From the NCBI RefSeq assembly GCF_013299165.1, contig NZ_JAAFKD010000001.1, forward strand, positions 186,001 to 250,000: a stretch of DNA of 64,000 bases, given 5' to 3'. The notes under the pieces were generated by a model. The model saw nothing but the letters and a program-made list of their open reading frames with translations, did no database searches and was not told where the DNA came from. The DNA is from Microcoleus sp. bin38.metabat.b11b12b14.051 (GTDB lineage: Bacteria > Cyanobacteriota > Cyanobacteriia > Cyanobacteriales > Microcoleaceae). The position numbers were made by a program, and so were the translations under genes. Position 1 is the stretch's first letter. Every line of letters begins with the position of its first letter. Below, one piece after another: positions 33,261 to 41,866 of the stretch.

Positions 33261-34565
33261 TTATTGCCTCGAAGCTACACCCAAGTGGTGAAACAGCATA
33301 CTCGGCAAATATGCCCCACCGCCTACCCATTCGGCTTCGCTGCTCAAATCTGCCAAATTTTTAAAGGCTTCAAAAATGCTGCCTGCAACCATTGTATTCT
33401 TGACGCGACCGACAATTTTGCCTTTTTCTACTTTATAGCCTAAGTCTAAATTGACAGAAAATTCGCCAGCTAACTGATTGGACTGACCGGCACCTAAAAC
33501 CTGTTCTATGATAAGACCTTCGTCCATGCTAGCAATCAAGTCTTGGGTGCTGGTATTTCCTGGGGAAATGCAGAAGTTAGTCAAGTCTGGGCCTGGGCGA
33601 GACAATCCGCCACGAAAACCGTTACCGGTCGATCGTACACCAGCGCGGGCCGCCCACCTGCGATCCCAGTAAAATCCGGTGACGGTTCCTTTGTCAATCA
33701 AGGTTTTGCGGGTGGTTGGTGTACCTTCGTCGTCAAAGGGACAAGCGGAAGGGCCTAGGGTGGGGTCTTCAAAAAAGGTGAACCGTTCGTCAAATAAGGT
33801 TTCGCCGATTTTGTCGGCTAGGGGAGAGGCTTTTTGGACTACTGTTTGACCTGAAAGGATGGTATCAAATAGGCTTCCTAATGTGCTGGCGGCGGCTCTG
33901 GGGGTAAATAATACTGGGTAGGAACCGCTGGTGATGGTGGCTGGATGTTCGGCGAGGCGGTATTTTTCGAGGAGGGATTGGAGGATGCTGTTGGTGTCGA
34001 TCGCCCGATCGCGCGCGACATCGTAACTGTATGCTTGCATAAAGTCTTCTCCTTTTACCAAGTTGCCTGCGATCGTCCCGCTGACTATTTGGCTGCACCT
34101 TTCGGCATATACATCTCGCGTCGTGGCAATTTTGACGCGACCTTTACGGACGTGAAAGCCCACATCTACCATAATATCGGGATTGTAGGCGTGGACTTGC
34201 TCGATGAGGTTTTTGCCGGTTTCGACTAATTCTTGGGTTGTGGGCGGAGTGTAGGCGCTTTCCGGGCCTTTGAGATGGAAGTCGGAGGCGAGTTCAAATT
34301 CTGCGGGGTCGCCGATTTCGGCTGTTTGAATCGCTGCATCTACTAAATCATCTATCCGCGTTAAGTCTGTGGAACTAGCAAAGCCGATTTTGCCTTTGTA
34401 AATCAGCCGGAGTGCTACGCCTTGCAGTGCTTTGGTTTGCAGGGATTTGAGGCGATTGTTTTCAAATTCGATCGGGGTGTCTTGACTTGACAGGTAGTAT
34501 ACTTCAGCGGCATCCGCTCGCTGACTTGCCAATTTCAAAATCTGCTCTATGGTGGAATCGCTCAC
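33261..34565 (-). CDS. TldD/PmbA-family metallopeptidase (PmbA-like)
   Basis: A 434-residue protein of the TldD/PmbA fold. In characterised bacteria TldD and PmbA (TldE) form a heterodimeric protease that removes leader peptides from modified peptides and degrades CcdA; TldD holds the zinc site. This protein has the PmbA-like RADAAEVYYLSSQDTPIEFE opening, the central YPVLFTPRAAASTLGSLFD block, and NQLAGEFSVNLDLGYKVEKG. No HExxxH zinc motif was seen, which supports the PmbA partner rather than TldD. The tldD gene is not in the window. It is monocistronic and flanked by repeats. Confidence 0.88.
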   Translation of the reverse strand: MSDSTIEQILKLASQRADAAEVYYLSSQDTPIEFENNRLKSLQTKALQGVALRLIYKGKIGFASSTDLTRIDDLVDAAIQTAEIGDPAEFELASDFHLKGPESAYTPPTTQELVETGKNLIEQVHAYNPDIMVDVGFHVRKGRVKIATTRDVYAERCSQIVSGTIAGNLVKGEDFMQAYSYDVARDRAIDTNSILQSLLEKYRLAEHPATITSGSYPVLFTPRAAASTLGSLFDTILSGQTVVQKASPLADKIGETLFDERFTFFEDPTLGPSACPFDDEGTPTTRKTLIDKGTVTGFYWDRRWAARAGVRSTGNGFRGGLSRPGPDLTNFCISPGNTSTQDLIASMDEGLIIEQVLGAGQSNQLAGEFSVNLDLGYKVEKGKIVGRVKNTMVAGSIFEAFKNLADLSSEAEWVGGGAYLPSMLFHHLGVASRQ

Positions 34566-34616
34566 AATAATTATCGCCTGTTATGTTTGTCTTTTCTAAT
34601 TTTAGCGATTTTGGGT

Positions 34617-34695
34617 GTGGGCAGAAACCGGGTTTTTTCCAAGCATATCGATGCACCGCCCAAAAACTGCGAACAACCCGGTTTCTTTAGTCGAA
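34617..34695. repeat. AGAAACCGGGTTT inverted repeat
   Basis: GCAGAAACCGGGTTTTTTCC and AACAACCCGGTTTCTTTAG are facing arms. The same pair occurs at 43407-43482 and 55374-55442. It lies between the PmbA gene and the end of the CHAT gene. Confidence 0.8.
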
Positions 34696-34786
34696 GTAAG
34701 ACGGCGGTTGAAACCGCATCTACACAAACGATGTCCGAGCTCAGAGGGACTGAAGAAGATGATATATTTTAACCGCCCGGTTTTCT

Positions 34787-37700
34787 TCAACCATCAGCCA
34801 TCTGCTGAACATCAGCAATAATTTCCTTCACTGTCTCCGCGTCGGGCGAGCGCAAATGCTGTAAAATCTCCAAAGATTGCTGTAAATAATTCAAGGCTTG
34901 CTCAAAATCTCCCCGCGATGCTAACAATTGTCCTAACATTGCGAAAGTAGCAGCTTTCCCTTGAACATTGCCAATTTTTTCCTTAAGTTCGAGAGATTGT
35001 TGATAAAGTGCGATCGCCTCATCTACATCCCCTCGATTGGCATAAATTCCTGCAAGACAGTGCAAACTAGCAGCTTTCCCTTGAACATCACCAATTTTTT
35101 CCTTAAGTTCGAGAGATTGTTGATAAAGTGCGATCGCCTCATCTACATCCCCTCGATTGGCATAAATTCCTGCAAGACAGTGCAAACTAGCAGCTTTCCC
35201 TTGAACATTGCCAATTTTTTCCTTAAGTTCGAGAGATTGTTGATAAAGTGCGATCGCCTTTTCTACATCCCCTCGATTCGCATAAATTATTGCAAGATTG
35301 TGCAAACTAGCAGCTTTCCCTTGAACATCGCCAATTTTTTCCTCAAGTTCGAGAGATTGTTGATAAAGTGCGATCGCCTCATCTACATCCCCTCGATTGG
35401 CATAAATTCCTGCAAGACAGTGCAAACTAGCAGCTTTCCCTTGAACATCACCAATTTTTTCCTTAAGTTCGAGAGATTGTTGATAAAGTGCGATCGCCTC
35501 ATCTACATCCCCTCGATTGGCATAAATTCCTGCAAGACAGTGCAAACTAGCAGCTTTCCCTTGAACATTGCCAATTTTTTCCTCAAGTTCGAGAGATTGT
35601 TGATAAAGTGCGATCGCCTTTTCTACATCCCCTCGATTCGCATAAATTATTGCAAGATTGTGCAAACTAGCAGCTTTCCCTTGAACATTGCCAATTTTTT
35701 CGTCAATTTCCAGACATTGTTGATAAAGTGTGATCGCCTCATCTACATCCCCTCGATCGGCATAAATTATTGCAAGTTGGTGCAAACTAGCAGCTTTCCC
35801 TTGAACATCCCCAATTTTTTCGTCAAGTTCGAGAGATTGTTGATAAAGTGCGATCGCCTCTTCTACATCCCCTTGATTGGCATAAATTCCTGCAAGATTG
35901 TGAATAATGGCTGCCTTTACTCTTTCGTCTTCGGGCGGACACTCATCTAATGCTTGTTCGTAATACTTTTTTGCTGCATCAGTGTTGCCCAATTGAGCCT
36001 CAGAACGTGCCAAACTGTGAAAAATCCGATAATCTGGAAAAACCGCTAAAGTGTCCTCGCAAGTTTTCACCGCTTCCCGAAATCGACTTTGATTTTTCCA
36101 CCGACTTGTCACAATATCGGCAATTTTCACCGCAATCTTTTCCACCTTTCCCAGCAGCGCCAACCGATGAATTTCTAACCCTTTTTCCTCCGTAGAATAT
36201 TCCGCTTCTTCCCACCAGAGACGATACAAAAACTCAGCAGCTTCTCGGTGCAAACCTGCGCTTTCCTCCGGCAAATTCAGCGACAAAATTCGCGGTACTC
36301 GCAGCGACGAATCTGGACTAACTTCTAGCAAACCCAAGGCTATGGCCCGATCTATAATTTTTTCAATCTCCACAATACTTGTACAAACAGCCGCGATAGC
36401 CTCCCTCGGTACCGGCAATTGATAAACTAATGCCAACTCCAGCATACTTTTCAATTCCGGCGATATCTGCTTCAACAATTCCTCATTCAAAATATTTTCC
36501 CGAAACTCCGCAGTTTTCTGCTGCATCCGTGCCAAAATCGCACTTACATCCAGCTTTTCGGCTAGCAAAACCAAATCCAGCCGTTCCAACAAGCGAGGAT
36601 TTCCATCTGCCAAATTCTGCGCTTGCAATCTCAACTCTCTATCCACCTGAGATTTCGGTGCAAAAGCCTTAAGCCAACTACATTTTTTCAGCAAATCTGC
36701 ATCTTTAAAACCATCCAAACCCTGCTTGTAAAAATCCCGCAACAGCCGGGAGTCAAAATCGTAACGACAAGTTAAAATTAAACGGTGAGGCGCATTAGTT
36801 TCTTTAATTGCCCAAACCCAAGCATCTAAAATCTTTGCCATTTCCGGCTGCAACACATAGCCACTATTTGGTCGCGATTCTAGATGAGTTTCAAAATCAT
36901 CCAGAACCAACAAAAACGGCTTTAACTCACCCTCCTCCAAAGCCGAAAATAAGTTTCGCAAGCGATATTTTAACTCCTCATCATCATCTCGCTGCAAATG
37001 TTCTCGCTGCGACTGCGATAACTTGTCGCCCAACTTAATCAATAAACTTCTTTCATCAACTTTACCAGACCAAACAATCCTTTCAAAATCAGTCAATCTG
37101 TCGCACAACCTCGACGCCAAACTACTCTTACCCAAACCTCCCATCCCGTGAATCAAAACACCCGATAGATCCGAGGGCAATTTTAATGCCTTCAAACAAG
37201 ATTGAATCTGCCGCCGCCGTCCGACAAAAGCTTCGCGAGTTGGCACTTTCACCTGCTGCCCCGCAGCATCCAAAAACTGTTCTCTAACAGTCGGTTTCGG
37301 TGCGCGTTTCCGCCCGCGAGTCTGCAAAGTTGTCACCAAATTTCCCGGCAAAGTTCCAGCCACATAAAGCCTGAGTAAATGCCAATCCCGCGCCTGATTT
37401 GCAATCAAAGCTTGATAAGTTTTTGCCAAAGCCTCCGTCAATTCATAGCCCGCCGCCAAACTAGAATAAAGTTTCGCAGCCGCCGCCGTGGCATCCTCAT
37501 CTGCCACCTTTTTTCCCCAACCCAAAACCGCCTTAGCCCCGAAACTCAGCAACTCTTCAGCCAAACAAGGAACCGACCCAGCTTTGCCACTTTGTCCCGT
37601 CCGACAACCCGACAAAAATAGTAATTTAGGAATCCGAGATTTAAACGATCTAGCAATATCTTCACCGCTAGCTAGATAAGTTTCACCAGTTTCGGTTTCC

Positions 37701-38374
37701 GTATAAAAACGCGGTTTTCCATCATTAATTGTAGCATGACCGCTTAAATGAAAAGCATCAAAATATCCCTGATCGTGACTATCAATTAAATCTCCCAATT
37801 CCGTCAAACAGCCGCTTTCTTCAACTACCAGCGCCAAAGGTTGCTTCGCCGTTGCTGTCAGAATTAATCCTTCTTCCTTCTCAAAATCCAGCACAGATTT
37901 CGCACCGACGGGCGAAGCTGCCATAAACAAGAGATTCAGCGCTCGATTTTCCGGTTTTGCCTCATCAACCGACAACTTTTTAACACTGTCAGAAGACACC
38001 CAGCGAGTGGGAATAATCGGCTGGCGTTTTGCCACTAAAAAACTGCTGTCATCGTGCAGCAATTCCCAAGGCAAGTGAGCGAGTCTTTCTGCCGCAGAAA
38101 TGGCTAAAATAACGCTTTCCCCAGCCAACTCATGAAGTTTTCGAGAAAACAGGCGTTCCGTGCCATCAAGCCAGTCAAACAAGCATTTTCCAGTAACAGC
38201 ATAGTCTTCTGGCAAAGGCACATAATAATCTCGTTCGACAAGTTGAATTAAATCAGCAATTTCAGTCAGAGACAGCCGCCGCGGGCTATTATAATTATTG
38301 GGATTGTCTAAAAAATAGCGAAATTCGACATAATCACCTTGAACAGTTTTGAGGTCGAGGTGCAAAATTTTCAT
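34787..38374 (-). CDS. CHAT protease - STAND NTPase - TPR repeat protein
   Basis: A 1195-residue protein with three parts. A CHAT (caspase-like) domain spans about 80-340, with the catalytic pair H213 (FHLSGHATIN) and C257 (LLFLSGCRTGQ). An NB-ARC/NACHT-like NTPase follows from about 385, with Walker A GMGGLGKSS at 410-418 and Walker B LLVLDDFE at 488-495. About nine TPRs of 40 residues lie from about 815 to 1150, with core YANRGDVDEAIALYQQSLEL. The TPR DNA is a tandem array of exact 120-base units with very few differences. Proteins of this shape are thought to sense a signal through the repeats, oligomerise by the NTPase and activate the protease; substrate and trigger here are unknown. A defence or programmed-death role is inference. 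A small EACC1-like gene lies beyond an 89-bp repeat array upstream. Confidence 0.92.
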   Translation of the reverse strand: MKILHLDLKTVQGDYVEFRYFLDNPNNYNSPRRLSLTEIADLIQLVERDYYVPLPEDYAVTGKCLFDWLDGTERLFSRKLHELAGESVILAISAAERLAHLPWELLHDDSSFLVAKRQPIIPTRWVSSDSVKKLSVDEAKPENRALNLLFMAASPVGAKSVLDFEKEEGLILTATAKQPLALVVEESGCLTELGDLIDSHDQGYFDAFHLSGHATINDGKPRFYTETETGETYLASGEDIARSFKSRIPKLLFLSGCRTGQSGKAGSVPCLAEELLSFGAKAVLGWGKKVADEDATAAAAKLYSSLAAGYELTEALAKTYQALIANQARDWHLLRLYVAGTLPGNLVTTLQTRGRKRAPKPTVREQFLDAAGQQVKVPTREAFVGRRRQIQSCLKALKLPSDLSGVLIHGMGGLGKSSLASRLCDRLTDFERIVWSGKVDERSLLIKLGDKLSQSQREHLQRDDDEELKYRLRNLFSALEEGELKPFLLVLDDFETHLESRPNSGYVLQPEMAKILDAWVWAIKETNAPHRLILTCRYDFDSRLLRDFYKQGLDGFKDADLLKKCSWLKAFAPKSQVDRELRLQAQNLADGNPRLLERLDLVLLAEKLDVSAILARMQQKTAEFRENILNEELLKQISPELKSMLELALVYQLPVPREAIAAVCTSIVEIEKIIDRAIALGLLEVSPDSSLRVPRILSLNLPEESAGLHREAAEFLYRLWWEEAEYSTEEKGLEIHRLALLGKVEKIAVKIADIVTSRWKNQSRFREAVKTCEDTLAVFPDYRIFHSLARSEAQLGNTDAAKKYYEQALDECPPEDERVKAAIIHNLAGIYANQGDVEEAIALYQQSLELDEKIGDVQGKAASLHQLAIIYADRGDVDEAITLYQQCLEIDEKIGNVQGKAASLHNLAIIYANRGDVEKAIALYQQSLELEEKIGNVQGKAASLHCLAGIYANRGDVDEAIALYQQSLELKEKIGDVQGKAASLHCLAGIYANRGDVDEAIALYQQSLELEEKIGDVQGKAASLHNLAIIYANRGDVEKAIALYQQSLELKEKIGNVQGKAASLHCLAGIYANRGDVDEAIALYQQSLELKEKIGDVQGKAASLHCLAGIYANRGDVDEAIALYQQSLELKEKIGNVQGKAATFAMLGQLLASRGDFEQALNYLQQSLEILQHLRSPDAETVKEIIADVQQMADG
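34921..35930. repeat. 120-base in-frame tandem array encoding TPRs
   Basis: The sequence CATAAATTCCTGCAAGACAG or close variants begins at 35041, 35161, 35281, 35401, 35521, 35641, 35761 and 35881, exactly every 120 bases. Whole pairs of units are identical, for example 35041 with 35161 and with 35401. Each unit carries one GCGATCGC octamer. Confidence 0.97.
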
Positions 38375-38542
38375 AGTTAGGACTTATATAAGGTTAATAG
38401 GTGATGCTTTCCCCGATCGCCGAAAATTTTAACCTATAGTTAAATAAAATATTTTGAATCAGGTTAAAGATGACTTCCCTCTGGTTTTTGTCGTTTCCGG
38501 ATATTTTGCTGATATATTCTGCGTCCAAATCATTTATACAAG

Positions 38543-38568
38543 TAGGGGCGGTGCCCCCGTGCCCGCCC
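38543..38568. repeat. 26-base GC-rich repeat
   Basis: A third exact copy of the sequence starting TAGGGGCGGTGCCCCC, upstream of the CHAT gene. The other copies are at 28361 and, inverted, inside the coding sequence at 3723. Confidence 0.85.
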
Positions 38569-38625
38569 GCCTGATATGTGTAGCGTGTGTCGCCGGCGAT
38601 AAATGCCTATGTGCGATAACTATTT

Positions 38626-39160
38626 TGCAAGGTGCGTCGCTTTGAGATTGTCTATTTCATTGAGAGATTTTGCGTGGCGACACACCCTACAACGGCGGCT
38701 ATCCGTTACTCTTTTGCAAGGTGCGTCGCTTTGAGATTGTTTATTTCATTTAGGGATTTTGCGTGACGACACACCCTACAACGGCGGCTATCCGTTACTC
38801 TTTTGCAAGGTGCGTCGCTTTGAGATTGTTTATTTCATTTAGGGATTTTGCGTGGCGACACACCCTACAACGGCGGCTATCCGTTACTATTTTGCAAGGT
38901 GTGTCGCTTTGAGATTGTCTATTTCATTGAGAGATTTTGCGTAGCGACACACCCTACAACGGCGGCTATCCGTTACTATTTTGCAAGGTGCGTCGCTTTG
39001 AGATTGTCTATTTCATCTAGGGATTTTGCGTGGCGACACACCCTACAACGGCGGCTATCCGTTACTATTTTGCAAGGTGCGTCGCTTTGAGATTGTCTAT
39101 TTCATCTAGGGATTTTGCGTGGCGACACACCCTACAACGGCGGCTATCCGTTACATCCCG
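38626..39160. repeat. Six tandem 89-base repeats
   Basis: GGTGCGTCGCTTTGAGATTG (or the GGTGTG variant) begins at 38631, 38720, 38809, 38898, 38987 and 39076, an exact 89-base period. Each unit contains the facing arms GGTGCGTCGC and GCGACACACC. Together with adjacent sequence, it fills the 812 bases between the CHAT gene and the EACC1-like gene. Open frames through it are repeat artefacts. Confidence 0.97.
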
Positions 39161-39186
39161 TACATTGCTCGTTGCCGAACTTCCTT

Positions 39187-39510
39187 CTATTCGTCTAAAA
39201 TTTGTTTAATTTGGTCGATCGTCGCATTTTCCAACAGCAACCGCCGCCCGTGCCGCCCAACCAGCAAAACTTTCTCAATCTTTTTACCAGATTCACCTTT
39301 TTTGTATTCTTGATACCACTTGCGAATTTGTTCTGCGATCGCCACAGTGCCGCCAACAATACCGACAATAGCACCAATGGTGACTAAAACTCCCTCTTTT
39401 TCATCATCTCCGGCTGTTTCCCAATTTCCCGACAACCCAGAAATCGCAAAGAATTCCTCGGTAGCCGCAACTGCATCTTGTCCTTCGACACTGATTTGAA
39501 TATCTGCCAT
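39187..39510 (-). CDS. Small membrane protein resembling EACC1 (effector-associated constant component 1)
   Basis: A 107-residue protein with three parts. The N-terminal half opens with a strand MADIQISVEG and an acidic region. A glycine-rich transmembrane helix lies at 41-59 (VLVTIGAIVGIVGGTVAIA). The C-terminal domain KIEKVLLVGRHGRRLLLENA, then TIDQIKQILDE, would form a strand-strand-helix unit. This order matches my recollection of the EACC1 family described in NTP-dependent conflict systems that also contain CHAT/caspase effectors. The identification is by layout only. The gene starts 5 bases after the TPR gene ends, so they are co-transcribed. Confidence 0.55.
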   Translation of the reverse strand: MADIQISVEGQDAVAATEEFFAISGLSGNWETAGDDEKEGVLVTIGAIVGIVGGTVAIAEQIRKWYQEYKKGESGKKIEKVLLVGRHGRRLLLENATIDQIKQILDE

Positions 39511-39515
39511 TGCTT

Positions 39516-40058
39516 TTAATAACTAATAAATAAACTACCTAAAATCAAAACGATCGCAATTAATGCCACCCAAATAAACCGATTATCCTTCGTATTAACC
39601 TGACTCAAATCTACAGGTTCTTTTACGGGTGGTTTGGGTTTAGCGTACTTGATATCAGCGTTCGGATTGGCTTGAAAATTAATTGATTTATTTTCATCCA
39701 AAGCTGCTAAATCGGGGATTTTTACCGTCCATTCCTCAGGGATGCTGAGTTTGGGGGCTTCGAGAATGAACAGCAGGCGCTTGGCTTGTTGGCGGGTTTC
39801 TTGGCGGGGATGGCGGGTGAGTTTGCGACAAAGCTCGATCGCCCTTTCGGTATCGCCCGAGGCTTCGTAGGCTGTCACCAGCCACATCTGCACCTCGCCG
39901 CCCAGCCGGGAAGTGCGATCGACCAAACCGCTAGCTGTTTCTAAACTTTGGATAGCTTGAGCGTACAGCCCGCTCTCAAAAGCTGCTCGGCCCGCTTGAT
40001 ACTCGGTTTGAACAATTTCTAACTTTTCTGAACTCACCAGCCGCCACCCAATTGACAA
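39516..40058 (-). CDS. TPR protein with C-terminal membrane anchor
   Basis: A 180-residue protein. The N-terminal two-thirds contain two or three TPR-like helical pairs (EYQAGRAAFESGLYAQAIQS, then LVTAYEASGDTERAIELCRK). A Pro/Lys-rich linker is followed by a hydrophobic tail at about 160-178 (FIWVALIAIVLILGSLFISY), so it is tail-anchored with the TPRs in the cytoplasm. It lies between ssb (26 bases upstream) and the EACC1-like gene (5 bases downstream), apparently in one operon. Confidence 0.75.
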   Translation of the reverse strand: MSIGWRLVSSEKLEIVQTEYQAGRAAFESGLYAQAIQSLETASGLVDRTSRLGGEVQMWLVTAYEASGDTERAIELCRKLTRHPRQETRQQAKRLLFILEAPKLSIPEEWTVKIPDLAALDENKSINFQANPNADIKYAKPKPPVKEPVDLSQVNTKDNRFIWVALIAIVLILGSLFISY

Positions 40059-40084
40059 ATATTATTTTTCCAATTCCGCAAAAA

Positions 40085-40441
40085 CTAGAATTCGCTATTT
40101 TGCGACATACTTGACTCATTGTCGCGCTTGGAGCCTAGCAAGTCTAACTGATCTACTTTAATGACAGGCATCGAGCGATTGGCTCCCGTGCTGCGATCTT
40201 GCCAGCGATCGAACTTCAAAGAGCCTGTTACCCCTATTTGAGAGCCTTTGCGAACGTAGTCAGCGGCGATTTGGGCTGTTTTGCCCCAGATTTCCAGGGT
40301 AAACCAGTCTGGTTCGTCGCTTTTGGTCGATCGCCTTCTGACTGCTAGCGTCAACTTGCACTTAACTGTACCGGATTCAAAATACTTCACGTCCGGGTCG
40401 CCACCGACGCGGCCGACTAAAGTCACAACATTAAGACTCAT
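40085..40441 (-). CDS. ssb: Single-stranded DNA-binding protein, short form
   Basis: A 118-residue OB-fold SSB starting MSLNVVTLVGRVGGDPDVKY. The DNA-binding aromatic residues lie in EPDWFTLEIWGKTAQ and the GSLKFDRWQD strand is present. It ends NESSMSQNSEF and lacks the acidic DDDIPF-type tip that recruits repair and replication partners. It may therefore be an accessory SSB rather than the main replication protein. It is divergent from mreB, separated by 276 bases, and heads the operon with the TPR and EACC1-like genes. Confidence 0.9.
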   Translation of the reverse strand: MSLNVVTLVGRVGGDPDVKYFESGTVKCKLTLAVRRRSTKSDEPDWFTLEIWGKTAQIAADYVRKGSQIGVTGSLKFDRWQDRSTGANRSMPVIKVDQLDLLGSKRDNESSMSQNSEF

Positions 40442-40735
40442 AAACTTTTTCGGGAATGTGTTCGATTGGTGATGTAGTTAAACTCTCCCTGAAGGGCGAT
40501 CGCTTCCAAACTTAACTTGGAACAGCGCAAATCAGGGCTTCATCCTGATTTTACACCCACTGACCAGAACATATTTATTGTGGATGATTGGCGAGCCTGC
40601 GTTCAACTTATGCTCGACAATGTACATTTCTGACTAGACTCAGGATGAAAAACGTAATAGAATCCACCTCGGTTACACTTTTGTAACACCATTATTGCAC
40701 ACATTAGTATTTTAGTTTTGGGGGGGTACAAATCA

Positions 40736-41779
40736 GTGGGTCTTCTCAATCGATTTTCCTTATCTAGAGATATGGGTATCGACCTCGGTACTGCTAACAC
40801 GCTCGTTTATGTATCCGGCAAAGGTATTGTTCTGCAAGAACCGTCCGTAGTGGCGATCGACCAAGACTTGAAAATACCGCTGGCTGTCGGAGAAGATGCT
40901 AAAAAAATGCTCGGGCGCACGCCCGGGAACGTGATAGCACTTCGCCCGCTGCGCGACGGGGTAATCGCCGACTTCGATACAGCCGAGTTGATGCTCAAAA
41001 CTTTTATCCGCAGGGTTCACGAAGGCAAAAGCTTAGTTTCACCGCGGATCATTATTGGCATCCCCAGCGGTGTCACCGGAGTCGAGAGGCGGGCTGTTAT
41101 TGAGGCGGCTACTCAAGCCGGTGCTAGAGAAGTACGGTTAATTGATGAACCTATCGCGGCGGCGATCGGAGCTGGATTGCCTGTAGCTGAGGCAACTGGC
41201 AATATGATTATAGATATCGGTGGGGGTACGACGGAAGTTGCGGTTTTGAGTTTGCAAGGTACGGTGATCAGCGAGTCTGTGCGGGTGGCGGGCGACGAAC
41301 TCAATGAGGCGATCGTCATATACATGAAAAAAGTTCACAATTTGGTCATCGGCGAACGTACTGCTGAAGAAATTAAGATTCAGGTAGGTTCTGCATACCC
41401 AACTACCGAGGATGACGACGCGATCATGGAAGTGCGCGGCTTGCACTTGCTCTCCGGTCTACCGCGAACTGTTACAATCAAAGGCCCAGAAATTCGCGAA
41501 AGTATGTCCGAACCGCTTTCAGTAATCGTGGAAGCTGTCAAACGTACTTTGGAACGCACTCCTCCGGAATTAGCAGCAGATATTATTGACCGGGGAATTA
41601 TGCTCGCCGGCGGTGGCGCACTCATGAAAGGTTTAGATACTCTGATCAGTCACGAAACAGGAATTGTCACTCACGTGGCAGCAGATCCTCTGTGCTGCGT
41701 GGTTTTGGGAACCGGTCGGGTCTTGGAAAACAAACAGTTGGAACGGGTTTTCAGCGGGCAGTCGTCGCGCAATATGTAG
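40736..41779 (+). CDS. mreB: Rod shape-determining actin homologue MreB
   Basis: MreB forms membrane-bound filaments that direct lateral cell-wall synthesis. The actin-fold phosphate-1 motif is MGIDLGTANTLVYV; phosphate-2 is IDIGGGTTEVAVL and the adenosine motif is LAGGGALMKGL. The GTG at 40736 (VGLLNRFSLS) is preferred over the TTG at 40718, because the G-rich stretch at 40718-40727 then serves as the ribosome binding region and the length (347 residues) matches cyanobacterial MreB. mreC and mreD follow, and a RodZ-like protein is encoded at 24744. Confidence 0.95.
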   Translation: MGLLNRFSLSRDMGIDLGTANTLVYVSGKGIVLQEPSVVAIDQDLKIPLAVGEDAKKMLGRTPGNVIALRPLRDGVIADFDTAELMLKTFIRRVHEGKSLVSPRIIIGIPSGVTGVERRAVIEAATQAGAREVRLIDEPIAAAIGAGLPVAEATGNMIIDIGGGTTEVAVLSLQGTVISESVRVAGDELNEAIVIYMKKVHNLVIGERTAEEIKIQVGSAYPTTEDDDAIMEVRGLHLLSGLPRTVTIKGPEIRESMSEPLSVIVEAVKRTLERTPPELAADIIDRGIMLAGGGALMKGLDTLISHETGIVTHVAADPLCCVVLGTGRVLENKQLERVFSGQSSRNM

Positions 41780-41866
41780 TTAACAAATTTGGGATTTTGG
41801 ATTTAGAAATAGGTCTGCCATCTAAAATCTAAAATCCTGACATAACAATTTTACATTACTGAAATT

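Noticed and set aside
34961-35950. A 329-codon plus-strand frame with four near-identical repeated blocks
   Set aside because: It is the antisense frame of the TPR array in the CHAT gene; the exact 120-base period keeps it open.
38626-39160. Possible CRISPR array
   Set aside because: The units are 89 bases and contiguous with no variable spacers, and no cas genes are present.
38454-39313. Short repeated frames (for example 80 codons at 38848)
   Set aside because: Artefacts of the 89-base tandem array.
40718-40735. TTG start for mreB
   Set aside because: Encodes extra residues within the G-rich ribosome binding region; GTG 40736 fits the family length.
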